Positions 1 through 8,647 are shown, numbered from the stretch's first letter. The stretch is DNA of 42,582 bases from Oscillospiraceae bacterium (GCA_017550645.1 JAFZOI010000028.1:1-42582); one strand, 5' to 3'. Numbers and translations: made by a program. Notes: generated by a model not told the origin, from the sequence alone.

Positions 1-1
1 C

Positions 2-337
2 CTGTTCACCTACTTCGCCCACCCGGACCTCATAAACTTCCCCGGGCAGGACGACGTCTACGAGCGCGAGATACGCAAGCTCTGCCGCGCCGCGCGCGAG
101 ACGGAGACTCCGCTGGAGATAAACCTGCTCGGCCTGCGCGAGGGGCGCAACTACCCCGACGAGCGCTTCTGGCGCATCGCGGGCGAGGAGGGCAACGTCG
201 CCATACTCGGCTGCGACGCGCACAAGCCGCAGTACCTCTCCGTCCCCGAGACGGTCGAGCGCGCCCGCGAGCTCGCCGCGCGCTTCGGCGTTCCCCTGCT
301 CGAGACGGCGCCGATACGGTATCTGACCGAAGACTGA
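2..337 (+). CDS. Histidinol-phosphatase, PHP family (3' part)
   Basis: The gene enters from the left edge, and 111 residues up to TGA at 335-337 are visible. They read like the C-terminal third of a PHP-fold phosphoesterase of the HisJ/HisK type: an early FAHPDL motif, a middle EINLLG strand, and a GCDAHKP motif near residue 75, where the Asp and His are typical PHP metal ligands. In this family the enzyme removes phosphate from L-histidinol phosphate in cytosolic histidine synthesis. The N-terminal PHP motifs lie outside the window, so a general PHP phosphoesterase remains possible. A strong hairpin terminator follows 13 nt after the stop, so this is the last gene of its transcript. Confidence 0.75.
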   Translation: MFTYFAHPDLINFPGQDDVYEREIRKLCRAARETETPLEINLLGLREGRNYPDERFWRIAGEEGNVAILGCDAHKPQYLSVPETVERARELAARFGVPLLETAPIRYLTED

Positions 338-350
338 CGCAAAAATATAA

Positions 351-382
351 GCCCCTGCGCCGCGGCGCAGGGGCTTTGTTTT
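351..382. terminator. Bidirectional intrinsic terminator
   Basis: A 10-bp perfect GC stem (351-360 with 365-374, loop CGCG) is followed by TTTGTTTT on the plus strand and by a T-rich stretch on the minus strand. It lies between the converging phosphatase and araM genes and can end both. Confidence 0.85.
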
Positions 383-391
383 GTCCGGAGC

Positions 392-1675
392 TTATTCGAT
401 ATGGCCGATGCAGCAGTGGATGTCCGAGACGGCGGAGGACGCGCCCATCAGGCGCATGAAGGTCAGGCGGTTGCGCACGTAGGGCGCCCAGCGCAGGATG
501 CGCCCCTCAAGGTCGGGGTCTATGCCGAGCTCCTCGAGCGTCGTCGGCGCGCCGACGGCCTTGAGCATCTTTTCGACGGCGGCCGCCTGCGGCAGCAGCG
601 AGAGCCGCGCCTTGACGGCGGTCCAGCGCTCCTTTACGGCGGCGGGCGTGACGGCCCTGAGGCAGTCTTGCGCGTTTTCTGCGATGACGGCGTCCGCCGC
701 GGGACCGAACTCGCCCCTCAGCATATCCTCAGAGGGCTGGCGCCATGCCTGCATCGCGCGCACGAGCGCGTCTGACTGCTGGACGCGCCAGCGGAAGTAG
801 GCGCGAAGGCTCAGCACCGTGCCCACGCCGACCTTCTCCCCGTGCAGGGCGTCGACGGGGGGCAGCCACGGCACGCCCGTCTCCGTCAGGTGGGAGATGT
901 GGTGCTCCGCGCCGGAGGCCGGGCGCGAAGAGCCGGCGAGCTGCATCGCGATGCCGGAGAGCACGAGCGCGCGCATGAGCTTTTCGCAGGCTCCCTCCTC
1001 CCCGGCGGCTATGCCGGGGGCGGACGCGGCCGTCTCTTCAAGGGCCGTCTGCTCCAGCTCGGCTACGCCGCTGCACCAGTATTCCCCGGTCAGTATGCGC
1101 GCGACGTCCCAGTCCGCGAGGGAGACGTATTTGCCGATCGCGTCGCCGAAGCCCGAGGCCGTGAGGCGGCGCGGGGCGCGCGCGAAGACCTCCGTATCCG
1201 CGAAGACGAGGCGCGGCGGGACGGCGGGGATCGTTTTCTTGAAGCCGCCGAAGGTCATGCACGCCATGCCGGAGGAGAAGGCGTCGACGCTCGCGGCGGT
1301 CGGCACGCTTACAAAGGGCAGGCCGCGCTTGGCGGCTATATACCGCGTAATGTCGTGCACCGTGCCCGAGCCGGCGGCGACGAGGACGCTCTCGTCCCCG
1401 AGCTTATCCTCCGCGGCGGCGACCCCGCGCTCGTCGGCGTGGAGCCCCTTCGGGTCGAGCACGATCTCGCGGTGCGCTCCGCGTATCCTGCCGCCGAGCG
1501 CGTCGCGCGTGTTCTCGTCGTAAATGACGGCGAAGTCTGCGTTCAGCCCGCTCCCGCCCATGGCGTCGGGCATGGCGTCGGCGGCGCCGCGCTCTATGAA
1601 TATCTTTTCCGTAAGAAGCGAATGCTCTCTCCCGCAGGCGCAGGAGGGCGTGAGTTCCTCTCTCGCGATCATCAT
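392..1675 (-). CDS. araM: Glycerol-1-phosphate dehydrogenase, AraM/EgsA family
   Basis: The 427-residue protein belongs to the AraM/EgsA branch of the iron-alcohol-dehydrogenase-like fold, which reduces dihydroxyacetone phosphate to sn-glycerol 1-phosphate with NAD(P)H in the cytosol. The nucleotide-binding GSGTVHD is at about 102-108 and VPTAASVDAFSS at about 124-135. Likely metal ligands are Asp178 (GFGDAIGKY), the His pair 258-259 (EHHISH) and His278 (ALHGEKVG). An N-terminal CxCGxxH is present. The start is ATGATG after a GGGGGAG site. In Bacillus subtilis araM sits inside the ara operon. Here it is divergent from the arabinose genes with its own promoter, which supports the assignment. 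Its role in arabinose use is not known; ether-lipid or phosphoglycerol synthesis is known for relatives. Confidence 0.88.
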   Translation of the reverse strand: MMIAREELTPSCACGREHSLLTEKIFIERGAADAMPDAMGGSGLNADFAVIYDENTRDALGGRIRGAHREIVLDPKGLHADERGVAAAEDKLGDESVLVAAGSGTVHDITRYIAAKRGLPFVSVPTAASVDAFSSGMACMTFGGFKKTIPAVPPRLVFADTEVFARAPRRLTASGFGDAIGKYVSLADWDVARILTGEYWCSGVAELEQTALEETAASAPGIAAGEEGACEKLMRALVLSGIAMQLAGSSRPASGAEHHISHLTETGVPWLPPVDALHGEKVGVGTVLSLRAYFRWRVQQSDALVRAMQAWRQPSEDMLRGEFGPAADAVIAENAQDCLRAVTPAAVKERWTAVKARLSLLPQAAAVEKMLKAVGAPTTLEELGIDPDLEGRILRWAPYVRNRLTFMRLMGASSAVSDIHCCIGHIE

Positions 1676-1711
1676 AAGGGCTCCCCCGCTTTCGTCAAAC
1701 TCTTTTTTTCA

Positions 1712-1740
1712 ATACTACGCCGCAGCGCCGCGCTTGTCAA
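1712..1740 (-). promoter_or_regulatory. Sigma-A promoter for araM
   Basis: Read on the minus strand: -35 TTGACA (1735-1740), a 17-bp spacer and -10 TAGTAT (1712-1717), about 40 bp upstream of the araM start. Its -35 box is only 6 bp from the -35 box of the divergent arabinose operon promoter. Confidence 0.75.
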
Positions 1741-1746
1741 ACGTCA

Positions 1747-1775
1747 TTGACACCGTGCCGCGCGCGTTTTATTAT
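1747..1775 (+). promoter_or_regulatory. Sigma-A promoter for the arabinose operon
   Basis: -35 TTGACA (1747-1752), a 17-bp spacer and -10 TATTAT (1770-1775). Transcription should start near 1782, inside a 14-bp tandem repeat, and run through abfA, the FGGY kinase, araA and araD. Confidence 0.85.
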
Positions 1776-1776
1776 T

Positions 1777-1804
1777 TATATGTGAAAAACTATATGTGAA
1801 AAAC
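1777..1804 (+). repeat. Perfect 14-bp tandem repeat at the transcription start
   Basis: TATATGTGAAAAAC occurs twice back to back (1777-1790 and 1791-1804), directly after the -10 box and covering the expected start site. The position suggests a regulator site with helical-turn spacing near 14 bp, or control of the initial transcript. No family operator that I know matches it. Confidence 0.8.
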
Positions 1805-1807
1805 CGT

Positions 1808-1834
1808 CCGCCCCGAAGGGGCGGTGCAAGGAGG
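1808..1834 (+). promoter_or_regulatory. Leader hairpin and ribosome site that sets a TTG start
   Basis: A 7-bp hairpin (CCGCCCC, loop GAA, GGGGCGG; 1808-1824) is followed by AAGGAGG at 1828-1834. The hairpin overlaps a GTG at 1824 that could open the frame. The ribosome site lies downstream of that GTG and 7 nt before TTG at 1842, so TTG 1842 is the likely start. Confidence 0.7.
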
Positions 1835-1841
1835 CGGAGGC

Positions 1842-3335
1842 TTGAAAGCGAAGCTTTTTGCCGACGGGCGCGACCCGGTCGGCGAGATAGACAGGCGGCT
1901 TTTCGGCTCGTTCATCGAGCACCTCGGCAGGGCCGTCTACGGCGGCGTCTACGAGCCGGGACACCCGACCGCGGACGATATGGGCTTTCGCGGCGACGTG
2001 CTCGGCATGGTAAAGGAGCTCGGCGTCCCCATCGTGCGCTATCCGGGCGGCAACTTCGTCTCCGGCTACGACTGGGAGGACGGGACCGGCCCGCGTCAGC
2101 TGCGCCCGAGGCGGCTCGACCTCGCATGGAGCTCGATAGAGACCAACGAGGTCGGCATAGACGAATTTCAGGAATGGGCGCGCCGCTCCGGAGCGGAGGT
2201 CATGCTCGCCGTCAATCTAGGCACGCGCGGCGTCTCCGAGGCGCGCGACCTCATCGAATACTGCAACTTCCCCGGCGGCACGAAGCTCAGCGACCGCCGC
2301 CGCGCCAACGGCTTCGAGAAGCCCTTCGGCATCAAATACTGGTGCCTCGGGAATGAGATGGACGGCCCCTGGCAGATCGGCGCGAAGACCGCCGAGGAGT
2401 ACGGCCGCCTCGCCGCCGAGACGGCGAAGGTCCTCAAGGCCGTCGACCCGACCGTCGAGCTGACGGTCTGCGGGAGCTCGCATTCCGGCATGCCGACCTT
2501 CGGGAAGTGGGAGGAGACGGTCCTCGAGCACACGTACGGCCTCGTCGACTACATCTCCCTGCACAGCTACTACGGCAACAGAAACGGCGACACCGCCGAA
2601 TACCTCGCCTGCTCGAAGGACATGGACGGCTTCATCGCGACCGTCGCGGACATTTGCGACAAGGTCAAGGCCCGCCTCGGCTCGGAGAAGACGATGAAGC
2701 TCTCCTTCGACGAGTGGAACGTCTGGTTCCACTCCAACGAGCAGGACAAGAAGACGGAAAAATGGCAGGTCGCGCCGCCGCTCCTGGAGGACGTATATAC
2801 CTTCGAGGACGCGCTCGTCGTCGGCTGCCTGCTGATAACGCTCCTGCGCCACGCGGACAGAGTCAAGATGGCGTGCCTTGCCCAGCTCGTGAACGTCATA
2901 GCCCCGATAATGACGGAGACGGGCGGGCGCTGCTGGGCGCAGACGATATTCTACCCGATGCTGCACGCCTCGCGCTTCGCACGCGGAGAAAGCCTGCGCG
3001 CCGCGGTCGAGTGCCCGGAGCTGGAGGCCGGAAAGTACGGCTCCGTCCCCGCGCTGGAGGCGGCGGTCGCCTTCGACGAAGCTTCCGGCGAGGCGACCGT
3101 CCTCGCCGTCAACCGCTCGCTCAGCGAGGACATGGAGCTCGAATGCGGCCTGCGCGGCTGCGGGGGGCTGACGCTCGCGGAGCACACCGTTCTTTACAGC
3201 GGCGATCTCAAGGCCGTCAACACCGCCGACGCGCCGGACGCGGTAAAGCCCTCTTCCCTGCCCGTCGCGGGCGGCGCGCCGATACTTCCGAAGCACAGCT
3301 GGAACGTCCTGCGCTACAAGAAAACGGAGGGCTGA
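1842..3335 (+). CDS. abfA: Alpha-L-arabinofuranosidase, GH51
   Basis: This 497-residue enzyme removes arabinofuranosyl side groups from arabinoxylan or arabinan oligosaccharides. It matches GH51 over its whole length: an N-terminal GSFIEHLGRAVYGG segment, RYPGGNF at about 66-72, the acid/base Glu172 in WCLGNEMDGPW and the nucleophile Glu291 in SFDEWNVW, then a C-terminal beta-sandwich. Family length is about 500. There is no signal peptide, so it acts in the cytosol on imported oligosaccharides. TTG 1842 was chosen because AAGGAGG ends 7 nt before it. It is first in a four-gene operon with 1 to 10 nt gaps and supplies arabinose to the enzymes encoded next. Confidence 0.93.
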   Translation: MKAKLFADGRDPVGEIDRRLFGSFIEHLGRAVYGGVYEPGHPTADDMGFRGDVLGMVKELGVPIVRYPGGNFVSGYDWEDGTGPRQLRPRRLDLAWSSIETNEVGIDEFQEWARRSGAEVMLAVNLGTRGVSEARDLIEYCNFPGGTKLSDRRRANGFEKPFGIKYWCLGNEMDGPWQIGAKTAEEYGRLAAETAKVLKAVDPTVELTVCGSSHSGMPTFGKWEETVLEHTYGLVDYISLHSYYGNRNGDTAEYLACSKDMDGFIATVADICDKVKARLGSEKTMKLSFDEWNVWFHSNEQDKKTEKWQVAPPLLEDVYTFEDALVVGCLLITLLRHADRVKMACLAQLVNVIAPIMTETGGRCWAQTIFYPMLHASRFARGESLRAAVECPELEAGKYGSVPALEAAVAFDEASGEATVLAVNRSLSEDMELECGLRGCGGLTLAEHTVLYSGDLKAVNTADAPDAVKPSSLPVAGGAPILPKHSWNVLRYKKTEG

Positions 3336-3336
3336 T

Positions 3337-4860
3337 ATGTCAACGAACGAAAGGTTTCTCGGCGTGGAGTTCGGCTCCACGCGCATAAAGGCCGTCGCCA
3401 TAGACGGCGGCAGGCTCCCCGTCGCGTCAGGGGACTATATATGGGCCGCGAGGCACGAAAACGGCCTCTGGACCTACCCGCTCGAACAGGTCTGGGAGGG
3501 GCTGAGGACGGCGCTCGCCGCCGTCGAGGGCCGCGAAAAGATAACGGCGATGGGCGTCTCGGCCATGATGCACGGCTACCTCGCCTTCGATAAGGACTGG
3601 AACCTGCTCGTCCCCTTCAGGACGTGGCAGAATACCGTCACGGGTCAGGCGGCGGCCCTGCTCAGCGACATGTTCGATTTCAACATCCCGCAGCGATGGA
3701 GCATAGCGCATCTCTGTCAGGCGGTCTTAAACGGCGAGGAGCACGTCTCCCGAATAGCGCACATCACGACCCTCGCGGGCTACGTCCACTATATGCTGAC
3801 GGGCGTCAACGCCGTCGGCGTGGGCGAGGCCTCCGGCATAATGCCGCTCGGGGCCGACCTCGGCTACGATAAAGAGATGATCGCCAAATTCGACGTTTTC
3901 GCCTCCATGATGGGCGCGCCGTGGAGCGTCGAGGACCTGCTGCCGGGCATACTCCCCGCGGGCGAAAACGCGGGGTATCTGACCGAGAGCGGCTCGAAGC
4001 TGCTCGGCGGCCTGCTTGCCCCGGGCGTGGCCTTCGCGCCGTGCGAGGGCGACGCGGGGACCGGCATGGTCGCGACGAACGCCGTCGCGCCGAGGACGGG
4101 CAACGTCTCGGCGGGCACCTCCATATTCTCGATGATAGTCCTCGAGAAGCCGCTTAAGCGCGTATACCCCGAGGTCGGCGTCGTAGCCACGCCGTCGGGA
4201 AGCCCCGTGGCGATGGTCCACTGCTCCAACTGCACGTCGGACATAAACGGCTGGGCCGCGCTGCTCGGCGAGGCCGCCGAGCTCTTCGGCGGCGACGCGG
4301 AGGAGCTTTACACGAAGCTCTTTCTCAAGAGCCTCGAGGGCGATCCCGACTGCGGCGGCCTGCTCTTTTATAACTACCTGACCGGCGAGAGCGTCACGCA
4401 TTTCGACGAGGGGCGCCCGCTCTTCCTGCGCGCGCCGGACGCGAAGTTCAGCCTCGCGAACTTCATGCGCGCCATGCTCTATTCCTCGATGGCGACGCTC
4501 CGGACGGGCATGGAGCTTCTCGCGGAGGAGGGCGTCGCCATAGACTCGCTGACGGGCCACGGCGGGCTCTTCAAGACCCCCGGCGTAGCCCAGCGCTTTC
4601 TCGCGGCGGCGTGCCGCGCGCCCGTCACGTTCCTCGAGACGGCGGGCGAGGGCGGCCCCTACGGCATGGCGCTGCTCGTCGCGTACATGATGCAGAGATC
4701 GCCCGGCGAGACGCTGGAAGACTTCCTCAATAAGCACTTCGCGTCCGCCAAATCCGTCACGCTCGCGCCGGATGAAACCGACGCCGCGGGCTTCGACGCA
4801 TATCTTGAGAAATTCAAAAAAGGCCTCGCGGTGGAGCGCTCCGCCGTCGAGAACCTGTGA
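3337..4860 (+). CDS. FGGY-family carbohydrate kinase, probable L-ribulokinase
   Basis: The 507-residue protein has the FGGY sugar kinase fold: a phosphate-1 loop GVEFGSTRIKAVAID at about 9-23 (where most kinases have GIDxGT), a substrate loop SAMMHGY at about 75-81, and the catalytic base Asp239 in CEGDAGTG. It is not the classical AraB type. Its position between the arabinofuranosidase and arabinose isomerase, with no other kinase in the operon, makes ATP-dependent phosphorylation of L-ribulose to L-ribulose 5-phosphate the likely reaction. That substrate is inferred from context. Xylulokinase activity is possible, but a more typical xylulokinase is encoded at 29978-31498. ATG 3337 follows the previous stop by 1 nt, with GGAGG upstream. 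Confidence 0.85.
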   Translation: MSTNERFLGVEFGSTRIKAVAIDGGRLPVASGDYIWAARHENGLWTYPLEQVWEGLRTALAAVEGREKITAMGVSAMMHGYLAFDKDWNLLVPFRTWQNTVTGQAAALLSDMFDFNIPQRWSIAHLCQAVLNGEEHVSRIAHITTLAGYVHYMLTGVNAVGVGEASGIMPLGADLGYDKEMIAKFDVFASMMGAPWSVEDLLPGILPAGENAGYLTESGSKLLGGLLAPGVAFAPCEGDAGTGMVATNAVAPRTGNVSAGTSIFSMIVLEKPLKRVYPEVGVVATPSGSPVAMVHCSNCTSDINGWAALLGEAAELFGGDAEELYTKLFLKSLEGDPDCGGLLFYNYLTGESVTHFDEGRPLFLRAPDAKFSLANFMRAMLYSSMATLRTGMELLAEEGVAIDSLTGHGGLFKTPGVAQRFLAAACRAPVTFLETAGEGGPYGMALLVAYMMQRSPGETLEDFLNKHFASAKSVTLAPDETDAAGFDAYLEKFKKGLAVERSAVENL

Positions 4861-4870
4861 GGAGGATAAT

Positions 4871-6322
4871 ATGAAATTCTGGTTTGTGGTCGGCTCGCAG
4901 GACCTCTACGGGCCCGAAGTTCTCGCGACGGTCGCCTCCCGCGCGGCGGAGATGGCCGCCGAGATGAGCAAGTCGCTCCCCTACGAGCTTCTTTACAAGG
5001 TCACCGCCCGCTCCGACGCGGAGGTCTGCGCCATCGTGCGCGAGGCTAATTACGATACCGACTGCGCGGGCGTAGTCACGTGGTGCCATACGTTTTCCCC
5101 GAGCAAGATGTGGCTGAACGGGCTCGACGCGCTGACGAAGCCGTGGTGCCACCTCGCCACGCAGTATAACGTCGAGATACCCAACGACGAGATCGACATG
5201 GACTTCATGAACCTCAATCAGGCCGCGCACGGCGACCGCGAGCACGGCTTCGCGGGGGCGCGCCTGCGCAAGCCGCGCAAGATCATCGCCGGCCACTGGC
5301 GCGACGGGAAGGTCCTCGCCCGCCTCGGCGAGTGGATGAGGACGGCCGCGGCCGCCGCGCTCTCGCGCGAGCTGCGCGTCATGCGCTTCGGGGACAACAT
5401 GCGCGAGGTCGCCGTCACGGAGGGCGACAAGATAGAGGCTCAGCTCCGCCTCGGCTGGCGCGTGAACACGTGGGCCGTCGGCGATCTCGTCGCCGCTATG
5501 GGAGCCGTCACCGAGGGCGATATAGACGAGCTCATGGACGAGTACCGCGCCGCCTACGACTTCGCTACCGACGATATCGCCGCCGTCCGCTATCAGGCGC
5601 GCGAGGAGCTCGCCATCCGCTCCATGCTGGACGCCGAGGGCTGCCGCGCCTTCACGAACACCTTCCAGGACCTCTACGGCATGGATCAGCTCCCCGGCCT
5701 CGCCACGCAGCACCTCATGGCGCAGGGCTTCGGCTTCGGCGCCGAGGGCGACTGGAAGACAGCGGCGCTCACCGCCGTCATGAAGGCCATGGGCCCGCAG
5801 GGCGCCTCCGGCTTCATGGAGGACTACACCTACCACCTCGTCAAGGGCAGGGAATACAGCCTCGGCGCGCACATGCTCGAGGTGTGCCCGAGCCTCGCCG
5901 CGGGAAAGCCCCGCATCGAGACGCACCCGCTCGGGATAGGCATGAACCGCGACGACCCCGCCCGCCTCGTCTTCGAAGGGAAGGCCGGAAAGGCGCTCGT
6001 CGCGAGCATCATAGACGTCGGCGGAAGGCTCCGCCTCATCGTGCAGGATATAGAGTGCGTCAAGCCCATCATGGAGATGCCCAACCTCCCCGTCGCGCGC
6101 GTCATGTGGCGCGCCGAGCCCGATCTCACGACGGGCGTGGAGTGCTGGGTGACGGCGGGCGGAGCGCATCACACCGTCCTGAGCTACGACGTCACGCCGA
6201 CCCAGCTGCGCGACTTCGCGCGCATCATGGGCATAGAATTCGTCCACATAACCGCCGAGACCTCGCCCGAAAAGCTCGAGGACGAGCTCTTCCTGCGCGA
6301 TCTGGCGTGGAAGCTGAGGTAG
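4871..6322 (+). CDS. araA: L-arabinose isomerase
   Basis: The 483-residue enzyme converts L-arabinose to L-ribulose using a divalent metal, in the cytosol. The N-terminus ([16 protein letters not shown]) is characteristic of AraA. The metal/active-site residues match Escherichia coli AraA: Glu292 ([10 protein letters not shown]), Glu317 (FMEDYTYH), His334 ([10 protein letters not shown]) and His433-434 (AHHTVLS). The frame is open further upstream, but AGGAGG at 4860-4865 lies 5 nt before ATG 4871 and the protein begins there in line with the family. It starts 10 nt after the kinase stop and is the second step of the arabinose route. Confidence 0.96.
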   Translation: MKFWFVVGSQDLYGPEVLATVASRAAEMAAEMSKSLPYELLYKVTARSDAEVCAIVREANYDTDCAGVVTWCHTFSPSKMWLNGLDALTKPWCHLATQYNVEIPNDEIDMDFMNLNQAAHGDREHGFAGARLRKPRKIIAGHWRDGKVLARLGEWMRTAAAAALSRELRVMRFGDNMREVAVTEGDKIEAQLRLGWRVNTWAVGDLVAAMGAVTEGDIDELMDEYRAAYDFATDDIAAVRYQAREELAIRSMLDAEGCRAFTNTFQDLYGMDQLPGLATQHLMAQGFGFGAEGDWKTAALTAVMKAMGPQGASGFMEDYTYHLVKGREYSLGAHMLEVCPSLAAGKPRIETHPLGIGMNRDDPARLVFEGKAGKALVASIIDVGGRLRLIVQDIECVKPIMEMPNLPVARVMWRAEPDLTTGVECWVTAGGAHHTVLSYDVTPTQLRDFARIMGIEFVHITAETSPEKLEDELFLRDLAWKLR

Positions 6323-6326
6323 CGCC

Positions 6327-7019
6327 ATGCTCGAAGAATTAAAGCGGAAGGTCCTCGAGGCCAATCTCATGCTCCCGAAGTTCGGGCTCGTCACGTTCAC
6401 GTGGGGAAACGTCTCCGGCATAGACAGGGAGCGCGGCCTCGTCGCGATAAAGCCCTCCGGCGTCGAGTACGACACGATGACGGCGGAGGACATCGTCATA
6501 GTCGACCTTCAGGGCAGCGTCGTCGAGGGGAAGCTCCGCCCCTCGTCCGACACGCCGACCCACCTCGCGCTCTACCGCGCCTATCCCGCCCTCGGCGGCG
6601 TCGTGCACACGCATTCGCGCTGGGCGACGAGCTTCGCGCAGGCGGGCCTCCCCGTCCCCGCGCTCGGGACGACGCACGCGGACTACTTTTACGGCGACGT
6701 GCCCTGCACGCGCGCGCTGAGCGAAGCCGAGATAAACGGCGAATACGAGCTCGAGACGGGAAACGTCATCATCGAGACCTTTAAGGGCAAGGATCCCGCG
6801 CAGATACCCGCCGTCCTCGTCCGCTCGCACGGGCCGTTTGCTTGGGGCAAGGACGCGGCCGAGGCCGTCCACAACGCGGTCGTGCTCGAGGAGGCGGCCT
6901 TCATGGCCTACCACGCGCTGACGCTCGCCCCGGAGACCGCGCCCGTCCCGCAGGCGCTGCTCGACCGCCACTATCTGCGCAAGCACGGCAAGAACGCCTA
7001 TTACGGGCAAAAAAATTGA
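6327..7019 (+). CDS. araD: L-ribulose-5-phosphate 4-epimerase
   Basis: The 230-residue class II aldolase-fold enzyme interconverts L-ribulose 5-phosphate and D-xylulose 5-phosphate, sending arabinose into the pentose phosphate pathway. The expected zinc-site residues are present: Asp75 (SSDTPTH), His94 and His96 (VVHTHS) and His168 (RSHGPF). The phosphate-binding TWGNVS is at about 25-30 and KPSG at 42-45. Length is normal for AraD. It starts 4 nt after araA with only a weak GCTGAGG site, which suggests translational coupling. It is the last gene of the operon, and its stop codon lies inside the -35 box of the mgtE promoter. Confidence 0.95.
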   Translation: MLEELKRKVLEANLMLPKFGLVTFTWGNVSGIDRERGLVAIKPSGVEYDTMTAEDIVIVDLQGSVVEGKLRPSSDTPTHLALYRAYPALGGVVHTHSRWATSFAQAGLPVPALGTTHADYFYGDVPCTRALSEAEINGEYELETGNVIIETFKGKDPAQIPAVLVRSHGPFAWGKDAAEAVHNAVVLEEAAFMAYHALTLAPETAPVPQALLDRHYLRKHGKNAYYGQKN

Positions 7020-7045
7020 CACCGCCCCATGTGCGATGCTATAAT
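7016..7045 (+). promoter_or_regulatory. Sigma-A promoter for mgtE, overlapping the araD stop
   Basis: -35 TTGACA (7016-7021), an 18-bp spacer and a consensus -10 TATAAT (7040-7045). The araD TGA (7017-7019) is part of the -35 box. No terminator separates araD from mgtE, so arabinose operon read-through into mgtE is likely. Confidence 0.85.
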
Positions 7046-7088
7046 TATTAAGTTATTCTGACTTTAAGGGAAAAGCGAGGTGAACGCC

Positions 7089-7190
7089 ATGGAAACGGCA
7101 GGCCGAAGTAGTCGATCACACATAACAGGAGGTATGCAACATGGCGGAATCTTCGCTCTCCCTCCTCACGGCGATCGACGCGCTTCTTGA
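7089..7190 (+). CDS. Possible 33-codon leader ORF overlapping the mgtE start
   Basis: In the roughly 90-nt mgtE leader, ATG 7089 has a plausible ribosome site (GAGGTG, 7077-7082, 6 nt before) and opens a 33-codon frame ending at TGA 7188-7190. It overlaps the first 50 nt of mgtE in another frame and passes an Ala-Leu-Pro-Pro stretch. It could act like the MgtL leader peptide of enterobacterial mgtA, but no homology is claimed, and it may simply be chance. Confidence 0.25.
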   Translation: METAGRSSRSHITGGMQHGGIFALPPHGDRRAS

Positions 7191-8523
7191 GAAAAAGCGC
7201 TATCCCGCGCTGAGGGACATACTCATAAGCATGAACGCCGTCGACCTGGCGGCGCTGTTCAACGAGGTCGAGGACAAGGCGCTCCCCTTCCTGTTCCGTC
7301 TGCTCCCGAAGGAGCTGGCGGCGGAGACGTTCGTCGAGATGGATTCGGACGCGCAGGAGCTTCTGATCCGCTCCTTCTCCGATACGGAGCTCAAGGACGT
7401 CGTCGACGAGCTCTACGTAGACGACGCGGTCGACCTCATCGAGGAGATGCCGGCGAACGTCGTCCGGCGCATACTGCGCCAGGCCGACCCCGACACCCGC
7501 AAGATAATAAACGAGCTCCTCAAGTACCCGGAGGACTCGGCGGGCAGCATAATGACGACCGAGTTCGTCACCCTGCGCCCGAAGATGACCGTCGAGGACG
7601 CGATAAAGCGCATCCGAAGGACGGGCTTCGACAAGGAGACGGTCAATAACTGCTACATAACCGACGACGAGCGGCACCTGCTCGGCGCGATATCCCTGCG
7701 GACGATAATCCTCGCCGACGAGGACGCGCTCATAAGCGACCTCATGGCGCACAACGTCATCAGCGCGAACACGCTGGAGGACCAGGAGACCGTCGCGCAG
7801 ACGCTCGCCAAATACGACCTCACGGCCCTGCCCGTCACGGACACAGAAAACAGGCTCGTCGGCATCGTCACCATCGACGACGCTATGGACGTCCTGCAGG
7901 AAGAGGTCACGGAGGACATCTCGAAGATGGCCGCCGTCACGCCGTCGGACAAGCCCTATCTCAAGACGGGCACGTTCGAGATATGGAAAAACCGCGTCCC
8001 GTGGCTGCTGCTGCTGATGGTCTCGGCGACGTTCACCGGCATGATCATCACCCGCTTCGAGACCGCGCTCGCGACCCACGCCGTCCTGACGGCGTTCATC
8101 CCGATGCTGATGGACACGGGCGGCAACTCAGGCTCGCAGGCCTCGGTCACGGTCATCCGCGCGCTCTCGCTGGGCGAAGTGCAGTTCCGCGAGCTGCCCC
8201 GCGTCATATGGAAGGAATTCCGCGTGGCGCTGCTGTGCGGGCTCTCCCTTGCGCTCGTCGGCTTCGCGAAGATAATGCTCGTCGACAAGCTGATGATGGG
8301 AAACGAGTCGATAACCCTCGCCGTCACGCTCATCGTCTGCGCGACGCTCGCGGTCACGGTGCTGGTCGCCAAGCTCGTCGGCTGCTCGCTGCCGATCCTC
8401 GCCAAGCTCGTCGGCTTCGACCCGGCCGTCATGGCGAGCCCCTTCATCACGACGATAGTCGACGCGCTCGCCCTGCTCATCTATTTCCGGTTCACGAGCG
8501 TCCTCTTCGTCTCGGGGGCGTAG
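7141..8523 (+). CDS. mgtE: Magnesium transporter MgtE
   Basis: The 460-residue protein is a full-length MgtE channel for Mg2+ uptake across the cytoplasmic membrane. An acidic helical N domain covers residues 1 to about 130. Two CBS domains follow at about 135-260 (SIMTTEFVTL begins the first), where Mg2+ binding closes the pore. A membrane domain with about five helices covers 285-460. Pore signatures are present: MDTGGNSGSQAS at about 324-335 and DPAVMASPFITTIVD at about 428-442. AGGAGG lies 7 nt before ATG 7141. It has its own consensus promoter and a short leader, and it ends at a strong terminator shared with ilvE. It has no evident link to the sugar genes. Confidence 0.95.
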   Translation: MAESSLSLLTAIDALLEKKRYPALRDILISMNAVDLAALFNEVEDKALPFLFRLLPKELAAETFVEMDSDAQELLIRSFSDTELKDVVDELYVDDAVDLIEEMPANVVRRILRQADPDTRKIINELLKYPEDSAGSIMTTEFVTLRPKMTVEDAIKRIRRTGFDKETVNNCYITDDERHLLGAISLRTIILADEDALISDLMAHNVISANTLEDQETVAQTLAKYDLTALPVTDTENRLVGIVTIDDAMDVLQEEVTEDISKMAAVTPSDKPYLKTGTFEIWKNRVPWLLLLMVSATFTGMIITRFETALATHAVLTAFIPMLMDTGGNSGSQASVTVIRALSLGEVQFRELPRVIWKEFRVALLCGLSLALVGFAKIMLVDKLMMGNESITLAVTLIVCATLAVTVLVAKLVGCSLPILAKLVGFDPAVMASPFITTIVDALALLIYFRFTSVLFVSGA

Positions 8524-8540
8524 CGCCTTCAAATCCGACA

Positions 8541-8580
8541 AAAAAAGGAACGCACCGCGAGGTGCGTTCCTTTTTTATTC
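8541..8580. terminator. Bidirectional terminator between mgtE and ilvE
   Basis: A perfect 16-bp inverted repeat (8541-8556 with 8561-8576, loop GCGA) has its arms ending in A6 and T6, so it gives a U-tract on both strands and ends both converging genes. Confidence 0.93.
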
Positions 8581-8647
8581 TTTCCGCAGGGCGAAGCCTT
8601 GATGAGAGTCCTTCCTTCCGTTGCCCGCCGCGGAACGTCGTCTTTTC

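Noticed and set aside
1742..1841. AraR or cre operator in the ara promoter region
   Set aside because: No sequence close to the known AraR palindrome or the cre consensus is present.
7046..7140. M-box (Mg2+) riboswitch in the mgtE leader
   Set aside because: The leader is about 90 nt, shorter than an M-box, and I cannot match the conserved M-box segments beyond a few bases.
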